Assembly (NCBI RefSeq): GCF_000373105.1
Contig: NZ_KB890425.1
Span: forward strand, 1-64,000
Length of the DNA stretch: 64,000 nt
Source of the DNA: Neolewinella persica DSM 23188
GTDB lineage: Bacteria; Bacteroidota; Bacteroidia; Chitinophagales; Saprospiraceae
Reading direction: 5' to 3'
Under the pieces are notes generated by a model. That model ran no database searches. It was not told where the DNA came from and saw nothing but the letters and a program-made list of their open reading frames with translations. Of this stretch, positions 26,202 to 34,159 are shown in pieces. The translations under genes and the position numbers were made by a program. Within the stretch, counting starts at the first letter, position 1; every line of letters starts with the position of its first letter.

Positions 26202-26456
26202 ATGAACAGAAGCCTATTCCTTTTTTTATTCGGTCTGGCAATAATTACCGCCCTCATTTTGCCCCGCATTTTCAATTGGCCGGATTCCATTCAGATACCA
26301 GTAACCGGATCAACGATCTTCTTATTCATACCGTTACTTTACGTATGGCGGATGATTTATCTGGGGTGGACTAAACAGGAAATAATACATCATTTCACAC
26401 CTTTTAAGCTAAATAAAAAATACTGGGAATTATTCTTCGGAGATGATCGCCTATAG
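26202..26456 (+). CDS. Small membrane protein of unknown function
   Basis: 84 residues with two hydrophobic segments (5-21 and about 36-52) and a basic/aromatic tail (WTKQEIIHHFTPFKLNKKYW). AT-richer than its neighbours. A terminator at 26489-26520 follows, supporting a transcribed gene. Confidence 0.6.
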   Translation: MNRSLFLFLFGLAIITALILPRIFNWPDSIQIPVTGSTIFLFIPLLYVWRMIYLGWTKQEIIHHFTPFKLNKKYWELFFGDDRL

Positions 26457-26488
26457 TTCTAAGTATTGTATACCGAGAGGAAAATAAA

Positions 26489-26520
26489 AAAGCCCCAAAA
26501 CAATCAAGTTCCGGGGCTTT
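26489..26520. terminator. Bidirectional terminator between convergent genes
   Basis: AAAGCCCC (26489-26496) pairs with GGGGCTTT (26513-26520) across a 16 nt loop. A-rich before and T-containing after, placed between the small membrane gene and the converging thiolase gene. Confidence 0.75.
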
Positions 26521-26558
26521 CCAATTTTATCCATCGCAGCATAAATGCTGCGGAACAG

Positions 26559-27731
26559 TTAACTCAACCGCTCAAATATCCCGGCGATACCCTGACCACC
26601 ACCCACACAGGCAGTTACCATACCGTAGCGCTGATCGCGGCGGCGCATTTCGTCGAGGAGCTGGATGGTGAGCTTAGCACCGGTACAACCTAGCGGATGA
26701 CCCAGGGCAATGGCTCCGCCGTTGGGGTTCACTGTCTCAGGATCAATGCCCATTGTTTTGATGACGGCCAGCGCCTGGGTGGCGAAGGCTTCGTTCAGTT
26801 CCGTCTGCTGGATGTCGCCAAGCTTGAGGCCAGCCCGTTCGAGGGCCTTGGGGATGGCCACACACGGACCAATACCCATGTACAGCGGATCCACGCCACC
26901 AACGGAGCAAGAGGCCAGGCGGGCAATCGGCTCCAGGCCCAGTTTCTTGACCATCCGCTCGCTCATCACGAGGCAGAAGGCGGCACCGTCAGACGTTTGG
27001 CTGGAATTACCGGCGGTAACTACCCCACCCTGTTCAAATACGGCGCGCAGACGGCCGAGGCCTTCCATGCTGGTGCCGCGGCGGACACCTTCATCCATTT
27101 TTACGGTGTGGCTGGTCTTTACCATCTTACCGTCTTTAACGAAAATATCTTCTACCTCAACGGGTACAATCTGTCCGTCGAAATGACCAGCGTCGATACC
27201 GGCGGCAGCTTTCTCGTGGCTGCGCACGGAGAAGGCATCTGCCTGTTCCCGTGTTACCTCGTACTTTTTGGCTACGGCCTCTGCCGTTTTACCCATGCTG
27301 ACGTGGTAATTAACGTTTTCCATCGTTGCCTTGTAGCTGGGGGCGAGTTTATAGCCCGTCATCGGGATCTGGCTCATGCTCTCTGCGCCACCGGCTAGGT
27401 AAATGTCGCCAAAACCGGCCTTGATCTTACCCACCGCCATAGCGATGGATTCCAGACCAGAGGCACAGTAACGGTTGATGGTAATGCCGGGAACTTCTTT
27501 GCCAAGCGCTCGCGCAGCAATGAGGCGGCCGACCTGCAGGCCCTGCTCCCCTTCCGGGTTCGCACAGCCGACGATGACGTCGTCGACCAATTTCGGGTCC
27601 AGATCCGGCACCGTGCTCATCAAGTGCTTGATGACATCAACGGCGAGATCGTCGGAACGATAGTTTTTGAATCCTCCTTTTTTGGCACGGCCAACGGCGG
27701 AACGGAATCCTTTTACGATATAAGCTTCCAT
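26559..27731 (-). CDS. fadA: Acetyl-CoA C-acyltransferase (thiolase)
   Basis: 390 residues, normal thiolase length. It cleaves 3-ketoacyl-CoA with CoA in the last step of beta-oxidation. Catalytic Cys89 is in NRYCASGLESIA. The C-terminal catalytic blocks NEAFA, GGAIALGHPLGCTGAK (His) and CVGGGQG (second Cys) are present. It is 124 bp downstream of the fused dehydrogenase/hydratase gene on the same strand, with a hairpin element between them. The pair forms the soluble beta-oxidation complex. Confidence 0.93.
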   Translation of the reverse strand: MEAYIVKGFRSAVGRAKKGGFKNYRSDDLAVDVIKHLMSTVPDLDPKLVDDVIVGCANPEGEQGLQVGRLIAARALGKEVPGITINRYCASGLESIAMAVGKIKAGFGDIYLAGGAESMSQIPMTGYKLAPSYKATMENVNYHVSMGKTAEAVAKKYEVTREQADAFSVRSHEKAAAGIDAGHFDGQIVPVEVEDIFVKDGKMVKTSHTVKMDEGVRRGTSMEGLGRLRAVFEQGGVVTAGNSSQTSDGAAFCLVMSERMVKKLGLEPIARLASCSVGGVDPLYMGIGPCVAIPKALERAGLKLGDIQQTELNEAFATQALAVIKTMGIDPETVNPNGGAIALGHPLGCTGAKLTIQLLDEMRRRDQRYGMVTACVGGGQGIAGIFERLS

Positions 27732-27855
27732 GGTTGAATGCTTGAATTGTTGAATGAAAGAATGAGTGAATAATGAGGCGCGGACGCCGGTGCAAGGGAA
27801 GGATTAAAGAGCGGTGCCTGTGCGGCATTCACTCTTTCCTCCCTTCACTCATTCA
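27732..27855. repeat. Modular hairpin element, GAATGAGT arms
   Basis: Left arm GAATGAAAGAATGAGTGAA and right arm CTTCACTCATTCACT are complementary in words. The middle contains a dispersed-word copy (27777-27797) and GCGGTGCCTGTGCGGCA, a degraded version of the shared core end. Located between the two beta-oxidation genes. Confidence 0.65.
27777..27797 (-). repeat. Dispersed GC-rich word, copy 7, inside hairpin element
   Basis: The complement reads CCTTGCACCGGCGTCCGCGC then C. It is nested in the GAATGAGT-armed element, which links the two repeat families physically. Confidence 0.6.
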
Positions 27856-30255
27856 CTAGTTGCGCAGTGGCTTATTGTTCTGAAGGGTATACTGAATCCG
27901 TTCCAGCGTCTTCTGGTTGCCCAGCAGACTGAGGAAGGCCTCGCGTTCGAGGTCCAGCAGGTACTGTTCGCCGACTTGTTGCGTCTGCGTCAGTTCACCT
28001 CCACAAAGAATATTGGCTACGTGTCCGGCGACGATGCCGTCGTACTCAGAAATATACTTGCCGAGCTTGAATTCGTTGATGGCCGTGTAAAGGGCGGCCA
28101 GGCCGGCACGGCCCAGTACGGTAATGTCTTCACGAATGCTCGGGGCCACGTACTCACGGGCAAGCTCAAGAACCTTCCGCTTGGCTTCGCCAATATTGCG
28201 CTGCAGGTTCGTTTCCACAAAGTCTTTGCCTTCGATCAGGTACCCGAAGTCAAAGGCTTCGCTGGCTGAAGTAGAGACTTTGGCCGTAGCGATGGTCTGG
28301 AAAGCATCGATCAGCGTTGGCATCATCACGTCGCCTTCGAAGAACTTATCGGAAGCGCGCAGCGCCATCTCTTTTGTTCCACCGCCACCGGGGATCAGGC
28401 CAACACCTACCTCAACGAGGCCGATGTAGCTTTCCGCAGCGTAAATGCCAGCATCGGCGTGCATGCTGATCTCGCAACCACCACCAAATACGTAGCCCTG
28501 CGTTGCGACCACTACGGGTACTTTACAGGTTTTGATCTTCATGTTGATCTGCTGGAAGCCGTCGATCAACTTCTCCAGTTCGTCAAACTGCTGGCCCATG
28601 GCCATCATACCGACGTTCATCAGGTTGGCACCTACGGTGAAGTTCTTGGCGTTGTTGCCGATCACGATACCGGCCCAACCTTCTGCCTCTGCCTTATCAA
28701 TTGCGTCAGACACCGCCTGACCAATGTCGTAGTCGATGCTGTTCGACTTGGAGGTGAACTCAACGCACATTACCCCGTCTCCCAGGTCATGGACCGTGGC
28801 GGAATCGTTTTTGATGACTGGCGCACTGTCACGTAGCGTGTCCAGAATGATGTAGTTCTCCAGGCTGGGGACGGGCTTGTAAGCTTTCGTCGCCTGATCG
28901 TAAAACATCCGTTTTCCACCTTCGACCTTGTAGAAAGTGTCGTGGCCATTCTCAGACATTTCCTTCACCCAGTCAGCAACCTTGCCACCGTTTTCGGTGA
29001 TCATTTTAATGCCGTTGGCAAAACCGATCTGATCCCAGGTTTCGAACGGTCCGTATTCCCAGAAATAGCCGGTGCGCATAGCATCGTCGATACTGTACAG
29101 GTCGTCAGCTATTTCGGGAACCCGATTGGCCGAGTAGGCGATCAGGCCAGCGTAGTATTCCCGGAGGAACTTGCTTTCCTTGTCGTCACCGCCTACGATG
29201 GCTTTCATCCGACGTCCCATGTCGTCGATCATCTTAGCTTTTCCGATCTCCGGTCGGGGACGGGTAGCTGGCGCATATTCCAGCGTTTTCAGGTTCAGGG
29301 CATGGATAATGCTCTTGCCGGCTTCGTCACGTTCACCGGTCTTCTTGTAAAAACCCTGACCGGATTTATTGCCGAACCATTTATTGTCGAGCAGGTGCGC
29401 CATAAATTCCGGCTGCTTCTTACCCTTTACCAGCTCGATGTACTCATCGTCAGAGACATTGCTCATCACAAAGCCAGAAACTTTGGCACTTGTATCTATA
29501 CCTACAAGATCTTGCAGGCGATAGGTCGCGGTATTCGGTCGCCCAATGAGGCTGCCGGTAATGGCGTCTACTTCTTCGATGGTCATGTCGTACTTCACCG
29601 TTAGGTCCATCATCTGTACGCCAGACATGACGCCGATGCGGTTGCCGATGAAACCGGGAGTGTCTTTACAGAGCACCGTCTGCTTACCGAGATAAACGTC
29701 GCCGTAGTGCATAAAGAAGTCTACCACTCCGGGGTCAGTATCCTCATGCGGGATGACCTCGAAAAGGCGTAGGTAACGCGGCGGGTTGAAGAAGTGCGTG
29801 CCGCAAAAGTGCTTGCGGAAATCGTCAGACCGTCCTTCTGCCAGCATCGTGATCGGGATACCTGAAGTGTTGGAGGTAACCAAAGAACCCGCTTTCCGGT
29901 GCTTATCCACCCGTGCGAAGATTTGCTGCTTAATGTCGAGGCGCTCAACGACGACCTCGATGATCCAGTCAGCGTCGCCGATCTTTTCAAAATCATCATC
30001 GAAATTCCCGGTGGTAATATGGCTGGCGAAGTCTTTCTTGAAGAGTGGTGCAGGCTTAGATTTCAGGGCCGCAGCGAGTGCTCCGTTCACCTGGCTGTTG
30101 CGCTTCACGGGGTCCTTCTTTTCTTCTTCGGATAGGTTGAAGGGGACGATGTCGAGCATTAATACGTCAAGGCCGATGTTGGCAAAATGACAAGCAATGC
30201 CCGAGCCCATTACGCCGGAGCCTAAGACGGCTACTTTCTTTATGCGATGTTGCAT
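27856..30255 (-). CDS. fadB: 3-hydroxyacyl-CoA dehydrogenase/enoyl-CoA hydratase fusion
   Basis: 799 residues. The dehydrogenase part is N-terminal: NAD site KKVAVLGSGVMGSGIACHFA, SNTSGIPITMLAEG, CGTHFFNPPRYLRLFEVIPH. The crotonase fold is C-terminal (about 500-700): GGGCEISMHADAG and LVEVGVGLIPGGGGTKEMAL with the oxyanion-hole glycines and catalytic Glu. This order is the reverse of E. coli FadB but is common in Bacteroidota. It performs the hydration and oxidation steps of beta-oxidation, with the thiolase encoded just downstream. A TATCTTCG -7 box (30295-30302) directly abuts an operator-like palindrome (30277-30292). Confidence 0.93.
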   Translation of the reverse strand: MQHRIKKVAVLGSGVMGSGIACHFANIGLDVLMLDIVPFNLSEEEKKDPVKRNSQVNGALAAALKSKPAPLFKKDFASHITTGNFDDDFEKIGDADWIIEVVVERLDIKQQIFARVDKHRKAGSLVTSNTSGIPITMLAEGRSDDFRKHFCGTHFFNPPRYLRLFEVIPHEDTDPGVVDFFMHYGDVYLGKQTVLCKDTPGFIGNRIGVMSGVQMMDLTVKYDMTIEEVDAITGSLIGRPNTATYRLQDLVGIDTSAKVSGFVMSNVSDDEYIELVKGKKQPEFMAHLLDNKWFGNKSGQGFYKKTGERDEAGKSIIHALNLKTLEYAPATRPRPEIGKAKMIDDMGRRMKAIVGGDDKESKFLREYYAGLIAYSANRVPEIADDLYSIDDAMRTGYFWEYGPFETWDQIGFANGIKMITENGGKVADWVKEMSENGHDTFYKVEGGKRMFYDQATKAYKPVPSLENYIILDTLRDSAPVIKNDSATVHDLGDGVMCVEFTSKSNSIDYDIGQAVSDAIDKAEAEGWAGIVIGNNAKNFTVGANLMNVGMMAMGQQFDELEKLIDGFQQINMKIKTCKVPVVVATQGYVFGGGCEISMHADAGIYAAESYIGLVEVGVGLIPGGGGTKEMALRASDKFFEGDVMMPTLIDAFQTIATAKVSTSASEAFDFGYLIEGKDFVETNLQRNIGEAKRKVLELAREYVAPSIREDITVLGRAGLAALYTAINEFKLGKYISEYDGIVAGHVANILCGGELTQTQQVGEQYLLDLEREAFLSLLGNQKTLERIQYTLQNNKPLRN

Positions 30256-30276
30256 GATCTGGGTTGAATAATAAAT

Positions 30277-30292
30277 TTAGCGAAAATTCGCT
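30277..30292. promoter_or_regulatory. Operator-like palindrome, copy 3, at the fadB promoter
   Basis: TTAGCGAAAATTCGCT lies 22 bp before the fadB start codon and immediately downstream of its -7 box. It would cover the transcription start, a position typical of a repressor operator. Confidence 0.65.
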
Positions 30293-30294
30293 GG

Positions 30295-30302
30295 CGAAGA
30301 TA
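30295..30302 (-). promoter_or_regulatory. -7 box of fadB
   Basis: CGAAGATA reads TATCTTCG on the coding strand, one change from TAnnTTTG, 40 bp before the start codon. Confidence 0.5.
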
Positions 30303-30344
30303 AGAGGTTAACGCTGGACTTACAATTATGGTTGGAAAGATAAC

Positions 30345-31088
30345 CTACAAATCAAAACCAGGGACACCTTTGCCACCAATGATCTTTACCTCCGGTGGGC
30401 CGAACTGAAACTGGGTGTAGGTAATGGTTTTTCCCAGGCCTTTGTGCAGTTTCTCGTAATAAGTTTCGGTGCTTAACTCGGGAACAGCCAGTGGTTTGGA
30501 GTAGATATCGTGGTCGTGATAAAGAACTTCCACGGCAGGCTGCTTGGCAAACGATTCCTGGGTCCAGTTGTAAAGCTCGCGACTGTCAGTTTTTAGGTGA
30601 ACCAAGCCCCCCGGCTTCAGTATGCGGCGGTACTGCTTCAGGTAGCGAGCGGCGGTCAGCCGGCGGTTTTCCTTACCTTTTTTAAGGAAGGGATCGGGGA
30701 AGGTGATCCAAATTTCGTCAATCTCTCCGGGAGCAAAGAAGGTCGCGATGATCTCGATGCGGGTACGGAGAAATGCAGCGTTACTTAAGCCTTCTTCCAT
30801 GGCAATATTAGCTCCTTTCCAGATGCGCGCGCCTTTGATGTCGACCCCAATGAAATTACGATTAGCGTATTGCCGGGCCAGGTCCACGGTGTATTCGCCA
30901 CGGCCACAAGCAAGTTCCAGGGTTATCGGGTTGTTGTTCCCGAAGTGTGCTTGGGCCCACTGCCCTTTACGTTCTACGGGCAGGCCTCCTTTACCAATCA
31001 GTTCCGGGTTCCGGGGGTCAAAATTCTCATAGACGTTGGGTAGCTGGAGAATTTCTGCGAATTTCTGAAGTTTATTGCGGGTAGCCAT
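30345..31088 (-). CDS. trmB: tRNA (guanine-N7)-methyltransferase
   Basis: 247 residues. SAM-binding strand LELACGRGEYTVDLARQY, FIGVDIKGARIWKGA, and the TrmB-specific ITFPDPFLKKGKENRRLTAARYL are visible, then GGLVHLKTDSRELYNWT. It methylates G46 of tRNA. A TATCTTTG box 29 bp upstream (31117-31124, minus strand) marks the promoter. Divergent from nadB across a repeat-filled gap. Confidence 0.94.
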   Translation of the reverse strand: MATRNKLQKFAEILQLPNVYENFDPRNPELIGKGGLPVERKGQWAQAHFGNNNPITLELACGRGEYTVDLARQYANRNFIGVDIKGARIWKGANIAMEEGLSNAAFLRTRIEIIATFFAPGEIDEIWITFPDPFLKKGKENRRLTAARYLKQYRRILKPGGLVHLKTDSRELYNWTQESFAKQPAVEVLYHDHDIYSKPLAVPELSTETYYEKLHKGLGKTITYTQFQFGPPEVKIIGGKGVPGFDL

Positions 31089-31116
31089 TGGGTGGTCTAT
31101 TGGTTCGTTGGGTCCG

Positions 31117-31124
31117 CAAAGATA
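31117..31124 (-). promoter_or_regulatory. -7 box of trmB
   Basis: CAAAGATA reads TATCTTTG on the coding strand, an exact TAnnTTTG match. Confidence 0.6.
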
Positions 31125-31149
31125 GTTGGTTCAAGGGAGGTTTTTAGGG

Positions 31150-31170
31150 GGCGGGGCCGCAGGTGCAATG
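31150..31170 (-). repeat. Dispersed GC-rich word, copy 8
   Basis: Complement reads ATTGCACCTGCGGCCCCGCC preceded by C. It directly precedes the hairpin element at 31171-31304. Confidence 0.7.
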
Positions 31171-31304
31171 AGGAGAATAGTAGAATGAGTGAATAATAGA
31201 ATGGCTACCGCTTTTCCACTCATTGCGGTGCGTTTATTCGCCAGGGTGAACAGGCGTGGCACCACGAACGGTATCTCTGGTAGCTCATCTCCTTCAATCA
31301 TTCC
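31171..31304. repeat. Modular hairpin element with shared core (trmB-nadB gap, first)
   Basis: Left arm AGAATGAGTGAATAATAGAAT, then GGCTACCGC, core CACTCATTGCGGTGCGTTTA, TTCGCC, and ACGAACGGTATCTCTGGTAG, then a right arm CTCCTTCAATCATTC. Outer CTACCGC pairs imperfectly with CTGGTAG. It is flanked on both sides by dispersed-word copies. Confidence 0.7.
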
Positions 31305-31325
31305 CCTGCACCTGCGGCCGCGCCA
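31305..31325 (+). repeat. Dispersed GC-rich word, copy 9 (consensus form)
   Basis: CTGCACCTGCGGCCGCGCCA preceded by C. It sits between the two hairpin elements upstream of nadB and is opposite in orientation to copy 8. Confidence 0.8.
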
Positions 31326-31329
31326 AATA

Positions 31330-31460
31330 GAGCATGGGACAGTAATTGAATGAGTGAACGACTACCGCGGCTTCTACTCATTGCGCTGCACTTATTCGCC
31401 GGGTGAGCAAGCGCAGCGTTGCGAACGGCACTTGCGGTAGCCCCTTCTTCCTTTCACTAA
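31330..31460. repeat. Modular hairpin element with shared core (trmB-nadB gap, second)
   Basis: Left arm TAATTGAATGAGTGAACGA, CTACCGCGG, core ACTCATTGCGCTGCACTTAT, TCGCCGGGTGAGCAAGCGCA, GCGTTGCGAACGGCACTTGC, GGTAGC, and right arm CTTCTTCCTTTCACTAA. CTACCGC/GCGGTAG form the outer stem and CGCTGCACTT/AAGCGCAGCG the inner stem. With the preceding element it fills the 414 bp divergent trmB-nadB gap, which otherwise holds only the promoters. Confidence 0.8.
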
Positions 31461-31468
31461 AGTCGACA

Positions 31469-31476
31469 TATCTTAG
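31469..31476 (+). promoter_or_regulatory. -7 box of nadB
   Basis: TATCTTAG, 26 bp before the nadB ATG and directly after the hairpin element. Confidence 0.5.
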
Positions 31477-31502
31477 CCCGTAAACCAAGTACCCTAAGGA
31501 TT

Positions 31503-33101
31503 ATGCAAACCGACGTTCTCATCATTGGCTCCGGTATCGCGGGACTGAGCACCGGCATCAAACTCGCACTTTTGCGCCCTGACCTAAAGATTGACGTCCT
31601 CACCAAGGTGAACGAACGGGAATCCAATACCAGCTACGCCCAGGGTGGCGTTGCGGCGGTTTGGGACCACGGCGCTGACAACTACGAAAAGCACATCGCT
31701 GATACCCTCGATGCAGGTGCCGGGTTGTGTGATGAACACATCGTCCGCATCGTAGTGGAAGAAGGCCCGGTTCGGGTAGAGGAAATCATCGAATGGGGTA
31801 CCCGGTTCGATACCGACCAATTCAAAAAATACGACCTCGGCCGCGAAGGCGGCCACTCCGAAAACCGAATCCTCCATTACAAAGACCTCACCGGCTGGGA
31901 AATCCAACGTGCTCTTAGTGCCAAAGCAGCTACGCTGGACAACCTTGTGGTGCACGAGCATTTCTTCGCCCTCGACCTCCTGACCCAGCACCATCTCGGT
32001 TACATCGTCACGAAGCTGACGCCCGACGTCACTTGCTACGGTTGCTACGTCCTGAACCGGAAAACGGGAGAGATCGACAAAATTCTGGCCAAAAACACCG
32101 TCCTCGCGGCCGGCGGTAATGGCCAGATTTACCGGAGTACGACCAACCCCGTCATCGCTACCGGAGACGGCATCGCCATGGCCTACCGTGCCAAGGTCCA
32201 CCTCGAGAACATGGAGTTTGTTCAGTTCCACCCCACGGCGCTGTACAACCCTGGCCTCGACCCCCAGGCCTTCCTCGTCAGCGAAGCCGTGCGGGGCGAA
32301 GGGGCGATTCTGAAGCGGCCTGATGGTACGGAATTCATGCACGATTATGATCCACGTGGCTCCCTGGCACCCCGGGATATTGTGGCCCGCGCCATCGACA
32401 ATGAGATGAAAATGGCCGGCCTGGAATATATGTGCCTCGACTGTACACACATTGACGAAGAGCACTTCCTCAAACACTTTCCAACCATCCACGAGAAGTG
32501 TATGAGTATCGGCATCAACCCGAAAAAAGACCTGATTCCCGTTTGCCCGGCTTGTCACTACATGTGCGGCGGAGTGAAGGTAGACGAATACGGAAAATCG
32601 TCGGTCAGCCGCCTCTTCGCCTGCGGCGAATGCACCAGCACCGGCCTGCACGGGGCCAATCGCCTGGCCAGTAATAGTTTGCTCGAAGCCCTGGTCTTTG
32701 GCCACCGCATTGCGCACTCCATTGCCGCCAACATAGATAACGCCGAGGTGCGGGGCGACATCCCGAACTGGAACCGCACGGCTACCGCTAAGCCTGACGA
32801 GCAAGTCCTCATTACCCAAAGTACGAAGGAGCTGAAAGAAGTGATGTCGAGCTATGTAGGTATTGTGCGTAGCAACAAGCGCCTGGAAAGAGCGCGGAAG
32901 CGCCTGGAGTTGCTTACCGAAGAAACGGAGGACCTCTATAAGACAAGCCTCGTCAGCACGCAGCTCTGTGAGCTGCGTAACCTGATCACTATAGGATACC
33001 TGGTAACAAAGGCCGCTAACCTGCGGCACGAAAGCCGGGGGCTACATTACACTACGGATTATCCGGAGAAGGCTGATTTTGTGCAGTATAGTATTTTGTA
33101 G
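31503..33101 (+). CDS. nadB: L-aspartate oxidase
   Basis: 532 residues, normal length. It oxidises aspartate to iminoaspartate, the first step of de novo NAD synthesis. FAD site DVLIIGSGIAGLSTGIKLA, NTSYAQGGVAAVWD, YDLGREGGHSENRILHYKD with substrate-binding residues, LAAGGNGQIYRSTTNP, MEFVQFHPTALYNP, PACHYMCGGVKVDEYG, and FACGECTSTGLHGANRLASN are all present. The C-terminal helical domain ends in a typical basic region. nadC lies 28 kb away; nadA is not visible. Confidence 0.96.
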   Translation: MQTDVLIIGSGIAGLSTGIKLALLRPDLKIDVLTKVNERESNTSYAQGGVAAVWDHGADNYEKHIADTLDAGAGLCDEHIVRIVVEEGPVRVEEIIEWGTRFDTDQFKKYDLGREGGHSENRILHYKDLTGWEIQRALSAKAATLDNLVVHEHFFALDLLTQHHLGYIVTKLTPDVTCYGCYVLNRKTGEIDKILAKNTVLAAGGNGQIYRSTTNPVIATGDGIAMAYRAKVHLENMEFVQFHPTALYNPGLDPQAFLVSEAVRGEGAILKRPDGTEFMHDYDPRGSLAPRDIVARAIDNEMKMAGLEYMCLDCTHIDEEHFLKHFPTIHEKCMSIGINPKKDLIPVCPACHYMCGGVKVDEYGKSSVSRLFACGECTSTGLHGANRLASNSLLEALVFGHRIAHSIAANIDNAEVRGDIPNWNRTATAKPDEQVLITQSTKELKEVMSSYVGIVRSNKRLERARKRLELLTEETEDLYKTSLVSTQLCELRNLITIGYLVTKAANLRHESRGLHYTTDYPEKADFVQYSIL

Positions 33102-33213
33102 GAAAGAGGCTTTAGGAGGTGGTAGAACTTATAATGAGTCTCTCTTCTTTTTGATGTTAAGTATTTTGCGCAAAACACTTGACTTGTTGAGTCTCAGAGC
33201 CAACCCATTACCT

Positions 33214-33297
33214 CTTAAGCCGTAGCCAGCATCCTAATCACCAGGTGTACGATTCGTACACCTGGTGATTAGGATATTTGTCCTTAAGCCGTAGCCA
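33214..33297. repeat. Palindrome bracketed by 15 bp direct repeats
   Basis: A nearly perfect palindrome (arms 33231-33252 and 33254-33275, 22 bp each, one central base; core CACCAGGTGTAC) lies between two copies of CTTAAGCCGTAGCCA (33214-33228 and 33283-33297). The second copy includes the last codons and stop of the crp-family gene. It may be the shared terminator of nadB and the regulator, or an insertion with target duplication. Confidence 0.8.
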
Positions 33298-33967
33298 ACT
33301 GCTCCATATCCCGAACCAGCATCCGCTTCCGGTCAAAGGTCAGGATATTCTGACGGCGGAGATCGTTAAGCACGGCATTTACGGTTTGCCGACTGGTACC
33401 AGTGAGGTCAGCAATTTCCTTATGGGTGAGCATATTACGGACTTCCCGTTCGTAGCCAACGGCCCTGCCCCGGGTTTCTGCCAGGGTATGCAGGAACTCC
33501 GTGATGCGGCTGCGGCTGGTTTTGAACATCAGGTTCTCCAGTCGCTGCTCCAACTTAAGGGTGCGGTTACCGATCAGGCGCATGAAGAACAGTTGTAATT
33601 CAGAGCGCTCACGGAGCATGATACTCAGGTCTTCCTTTTCCAGAACGCAGAGGCTCGTATTTTCGAGACTAAAGGCAAAATCCCGCCGGCTTGCGTCGCT
33701 GATCAGTGCCAGTTCACCGAACACTTCTCCGGGCGTAAGAATAGCTTTGGTTACCTCTTTACCGTCAGCACCATAAGTGCCGATTTTTACGCGGCCTTCG
33801 TTGATCAGAAATATTTTGCGGGCTGGTTCTTCCGGCAGATAAATGTATTGATTGGTATCGAAACTGAGGTGATCCTTTTTATCCAACATGCCCATGCCCA
33901 TTTTCTGGGGACAAAAAACATGCTTCAGATCAATATTCTCGACGTACCATAATTGCTGATCGGCCAT
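33284..33967 (-). CDS. Crp/Fnr-family transcriptional regulator
   Basis: 227 residues. The N-terminal cyclic-nucleotide-binding-like beta barrel is about residues 20-140, with LPEEPARKIFLINEGRVKIG, TPGEVFGELALISDASRRDF. A dimerisation helix follows, and the C-terminal winged helix-turn-helix (about 165-220) contains LTHKEIADLTGTSRQTVNAV and LNDLRRQNIL. There is no Fnr-type cysteine cluster. The RRxxA phosphate-binding pattern is only partly present (SRRDFA), so cAMP binding is uncertain. Target genes unknown. Confidence 0.92.
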   Translation of the reverse strand: MADQQLWYVENIDLKHVFCPQKMGMGMLDKKDHLSFDTNQYIYLPEEPARKIFLINEGRVKIGTYGADGKEVTKAILTPGEVFGELALISDASRRDFAFSLENTSLCVLEKEDLSIMLRERSELQLFFMRLIGNRTLKLEQRLENLMFKTSRSRITEFLHTLAETRGRAVGYEREVRNMLTHKEIADLTGTSRQTVNAVLNDLRRQNILTFDRKRMLVRDMEQLATA

Positions 33968-34159
33968 AATTAAACGTTGTTGTCACATGAAGACAATTAC
34001 CCTTCCCTTTGGGTTGTGGAGAAGTTATAACGTTTGTATCACGGAATGGTGATGAGTTGAAGGATAGTAGGTTGCTATGCCAGTTAATGCAGAACAGATT
34101 ACTGCGCAGGGGGGGGAGGGTGCTAACCGCAGCAGGAACTAACAAACCAGCCGTCCAAA

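Noticed and set aside
31171-31460. Possible CRISPR array because similar units recur in the trmB-nadB gap
   Set aside because: Only two units with imperfect repeats and no regular spacers; they fit the hairpin family found elsewhere in the window. No cas gene is present.
31584-33029. 481-codon minus-strand open frame
   Set aside because: Antisense shadow of nadB, whose plus-strand product matches L-aspartate oxidase throughout.
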